NCBI GenBank assembly: GCA_006176705.1
Contig: QRFJ01004235.1
Span: 1 to 64,000, forward strand
Direction: 5' to 3'
DNA: 64,000 nucleotides
DNA from: Cocos nucifera
Taxonomy: Eukaryota > Streptophyta > Magnoliopsida > Arecales > Arecaceae
Below the pieces are notes generated by a model. It did not search any database and was not told where the DNA came from. It saw only the letters and a program-made list of their open reading frames with translations. Position numbers and translations under genes: made by a program. Positions 61,087 to 64,000 of this stretch are shown here, piece after piece; the first letter of the stretch is position 1, and each line of letters begins with the position of its first letter.

Positions 61087-62600
61087 ATGGATGCGATGCA
61101 AAGACTCAACTCTAAGAAATGGCTAGAAGCCATGAAATTTGAAATGGATTCCATGAAGATCAATGATGTATGGACATTAGTTGACCCACCTGAAGGAGTT
61201 AAACCCATTGGGTATAAATGGGTATTCAAAGGAAAAGAGGCGCAGACAAAAAGGTGGAGACCTATAAAGCCCATCTGATTGCCAAGGAGTATCGTCAACA
61301 TTATGGTATTGACTATAACGAGACATTATCCCTGGTGGCAATGCTTAAATCCATTCGAATAATGTTTGTAATAGCAGCCCACCTGGACTAGGAGATCTGG
61401 CAGATGGATGTGAAGACGACTTTCCTAAATGGAGTGCTAACCGAAGAGGTGTATATAATACAACTTGAGGGGTTCACATCCACAGATGAGTCTAAGGTGT
61501 GCAGGCTTTAGAGATCTATTTATGGATTAAAGCAAGCATCTCGGAGTTGGAACATGCATTTTCATAAAATGATCAAAACATATGGCTTCATTAAGAATGA
61601 AAAAAACCCTACATTTACAAATGGGCAAATGATCCAATAGTGGTATTACTTATTTTGTACGTGGATGATATTTTCTTAATCGAGAATGATATCCCCACAC
61701 TACAAGAAATAAAAGTCTGGTTGTCATCACAGTTCTCCATGAAAGATTTGGGTGAAGCATCCTACATCCTACGAATAAAGATCTATAGAGATAGATCTAA
61801 AAGGATGCTTGGTATATCCCATTCCATGTACATAGAAACTATACTGAAGAGGTTTAGCATCGAGAATTCCAAAAAGGGCAATCTTAACTCCTGAAGAGAG
61901 AGAGCGTATGAGTAGAATCTCATATGCTTCGATAGTGGGGTCTATTATGTATGCAATGACATGTACGAGATCAGACATGGCATACTCACTAGGAGTAGTG
62001 AGTAAATACTAGTCTAACCCTGGAGAAAATTACTGGAAGGTGGTTAAAACCATCCTTAAGTATTTGAGAAATACTAAGGACCAATGGTTGGTTTATGGTG
62101 ACTCAGATCTGAAGCTTATGGGGTTTACAGACTCCAACTATCAATTTAACCATGATGACAGTAAAAGTGTGTTGGGGTATATCTTTACTCTAAATGGTGA
62201 AGCCATCTGCTTGAAAAGTTTCAAGCAGCATATAGTGGCTGACTCTATTTGCGAAATAAAGTACATGGCAGTATCAGATGCACCAAAGGAAGCTGTGTGG
62301 CTAAGAAAGTTCATCACTGAGCTTAAAGTAGCATCCTCCATTGATGGTCCAGTCCTGCTCTACTGCAACAGCATTAGCACCATAGCTCAAGCAAAGGAAC
62401 TGAAGGCACACCAACAAACAAAGCACATTCTGCACCGCTTCCATTTGGTCCATGAGATCATGGATCGTGATGACGTCGACCTTCAGAAGATCGACATAAT
62501 GGAGAACCTAGCCGACCCCTTCACTGAAGCCCTGGCAATCAAGAAGTTCGACAATCATAAGTCGAAGATGGATATTAGATACTGTGCTGAGTGGCTTTAG
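61087..62600 (+). pseudogene. A2 reverse transcriptase-RNase H
   Basis: Reverse transcriptase: KWLEAMKFEMDSMKINDVWT, KPIGYKWVFKGK, a frameshift near 61240, QMDVKTTFLNGVLTEEVY, SIYGLKQASRSWN, a second shift near 61605, then LILYVDDIFLIEN near 61650 with the active site intact. A deletion near 61880-61890 removes about 20 codons present in A1. The RNase H frame 62040-62600 is open and nearly complete: KYLRNTKDQWLVYGDSD, GFTDSNYQF, LLYCNSISTIAQAKELKAH and NLADPFTEAL. Its stop lies next to the polypurine tract. Confidence 0.9.
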
Positions 62601-62613
62601 GACAAGTGGGAGT

Positions 62614-64000
62614 TGTTGGAAATTATGTCCCAAAGCCAATCATCTGCCTATTGATGGTTGAGATATTGTAATTGATTTATTAATTAATAAAAAATATTTT
62701 GGCATCCTTTTTTATCATAAATTTACATATTCTAATGAACTCCATTGTTGTGATGAAGTCCTTAGGACTATTTAGTTTCGATAAAGAAAAGATTTATCTA
62801 TTAGTTCTTAAATTTGTTCACGACCAAATGATAGGCTGTTAATTAGGACGACAGCATCAATCAAGCATAGGTCGCTATATGCCATATAGGTTGATTGTCC
62901 TCTTAACCAATGAGTGTGGAGACACTGATATGGAATACACGTGAGATGTATGGGTACATCATCATTGAACGTGACCAACTCTAGAGTATTCTACTATCGA
63001 GAATGTCTCTGATGGGATATAGGTATAAGTATCCCTTAGATCTGAGATCACCTCTATGACTTGCAAGCAACTCACTATGCTTTGGTACCGAACTAACTGA
63101 ATTTTTAATTCAGCAATAGAAGGCTTCTGGGCATAGCAAGTACTTGCGAAGTTGGAGTGTGATCAAGATGGAATTGACCACTCCAAGAGTTGGAGAAGTA
63201 TGTATCACTATATTTCAATATAGCAAAACCTTGGCCAGGATAATCCATTAGATGGATTTGATATTTTGAAATACAATATGGACAACCTGATCAGAGTTGA
63301 CAGTTGAACTCTGAAGTGTCCTACTAGCATTTTGGTCAAGAGGATGAATTATATGGAAACTATATTCACATGGGTTCTAAGGATGGGGTTCTACTCCTTT
63401 TGACCTATCCGATCGTCGGGTATCATTGCTAGATGGTCACTTTGATTGATACAGGAATTTGTTTGTGCTAACATCTTAGATTCTAACCTATGAGGTCACA
63501 CACATTAGGGTTCACATTCCGATCGGATGGTTGATCGGCGATTTAGAATCATTTTAGGGTTAAACGATCAATACCATTGAAGTTTGACCTAGTACAAGCA
63601 TTGGAGGAGGATCGATTAGCAATTAGATTGCTAATTGGCTTAATTTGATTAAGCTAGAGGATTGAGATTAAGTCTAATTAAATATGGTTTAATTAGATTT
63701 GATTTGGGCTTGAATGAATCAAGTCCAATTGGCTTATTGGATAAGTCAAGAACTAGTCCTAGTCTAAGTAGGACTCGGGTCAATCCAATTTTTTAATTTA
63801 AATAAAAAATTAAATTAAAATTAAATATAATTTAATATAATATAATTAAGTTTTTAAATAGGTTAGGGTCTTATTTAATTGGGTTGGTTTACTCTTGTTT
63901 TTATTTCGTTAAAAGATCTTGTTTGACCAAGTCAAAATAGGAATCCTAGTGTGACTAGGACTCCCTATTCCTTGTGCCACCTAATCCTCACGCCCCACCC
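62614..64000 (+). repeat. A2 3' LTR, truncated by the window end
   Basis: TGTTGGAAATTATG follows the tract GTGGGAGT. It matches 54288 onward for the 1387 bp seen. The hairpin repeat is near 63936-63969. Confidence 0.9.

Larger units (their letters stand above)
54288..64000 (+). mobile_element. Copia element A2, 3' LTR runs off the window
   Basis: LTR 54288-56767, primer-binding site, leader, gag-pol, polypurine tract, 3' LTR from 62614 (1387 bp visible). It is the same family as A1. It is inserted in the RNase H of D, and the right flank and second duplication copy are outside the window. gag through the start of reverse transcriptase keeps one frame from 58678 to about 61240, interrupted only by stops. 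Confidence 0.9.

Noticed and set aside
1..64000. Host genes, tRNA or rRNA genes, CRISPR arrays, bacterial operons
   Set aside because: Read on both strands: every longer ORF with a recognisable motif is retrotransposon gag or pol, and short-spaced direct repeats are LTR or leader sequence. No tRNA cloverleaf or rRNA core was noticed by eye; a dedicated scan was not possible.

Overview
The window is plant nuclear DNA made almost entirely of decayed LTR retrotransposons. Evidence: at least seven primer-binding sites resembling the initiator tRNA-Met complement (TGGTATCAGAGC), one resembling the tRNA-Asp complement typical of Athila-like Ty3/Gypsy elements, Ty1/copia gag-pol domains on both strands, and long AT-rich LTRs bounded by TG...CA. 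I found no host gene, tRNA, rRNA or CRISPR array. The base composition and copia-dominated nesting would suit a monocot such as a palm, but that is only a guess.

Layout from left to right. (1) 1-2783: a non-coding LTR element, T1, its 5' LTR cut by the window edge. (2) 2818-4541 plus 36753-36838: remnant of a Gypsy-type element reduced to LTR sequence, split by the next element. (3) 4542-36752: minus-strand copia element F, itself opened by two younger insertions: copia A1 (6886-17783, plus, both LTRs) and a rearranged E-family complex (17887-29232) that holds a minus-strand solo E LTR (27085-29059). (4) 36839-37578 plus 44786-47355: minus-strand copia G, split by N (37579-44785), a Gypsy element with LTRs, gag and protease but no reverse transcriptase or integrase, flanked by an exact 5-bp duplication. 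(5) 47356-about 49690: element C, a relative of T1 with a GC-rich insert. (6) about 49690-54287: copia D (Tork/Tnt1-like), broken inside RNase H by (7) copia A2 (54288 to past the window end).

Nesting order follows from target-site duplications and split reading frames: F went into the Gypsy LTR, A1 into the RNase H region of F, N into the integrase of G, the E3 solo LTR into the leader of E2, and A2 into the RNase H of D. G, F, A1 and A2 are relatives, so each can be used to read the damage in the others. Coding regions are dead mainly through in-frame stops, most of them one G:C-to-A:T transition from the conserved codon; long stretches keep a single frame. Coordinates of LTR ends rest on terminal dinucleotides, PBS/PPT position and comparison between copies by eye. 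Ends marked 'about' are approximate.
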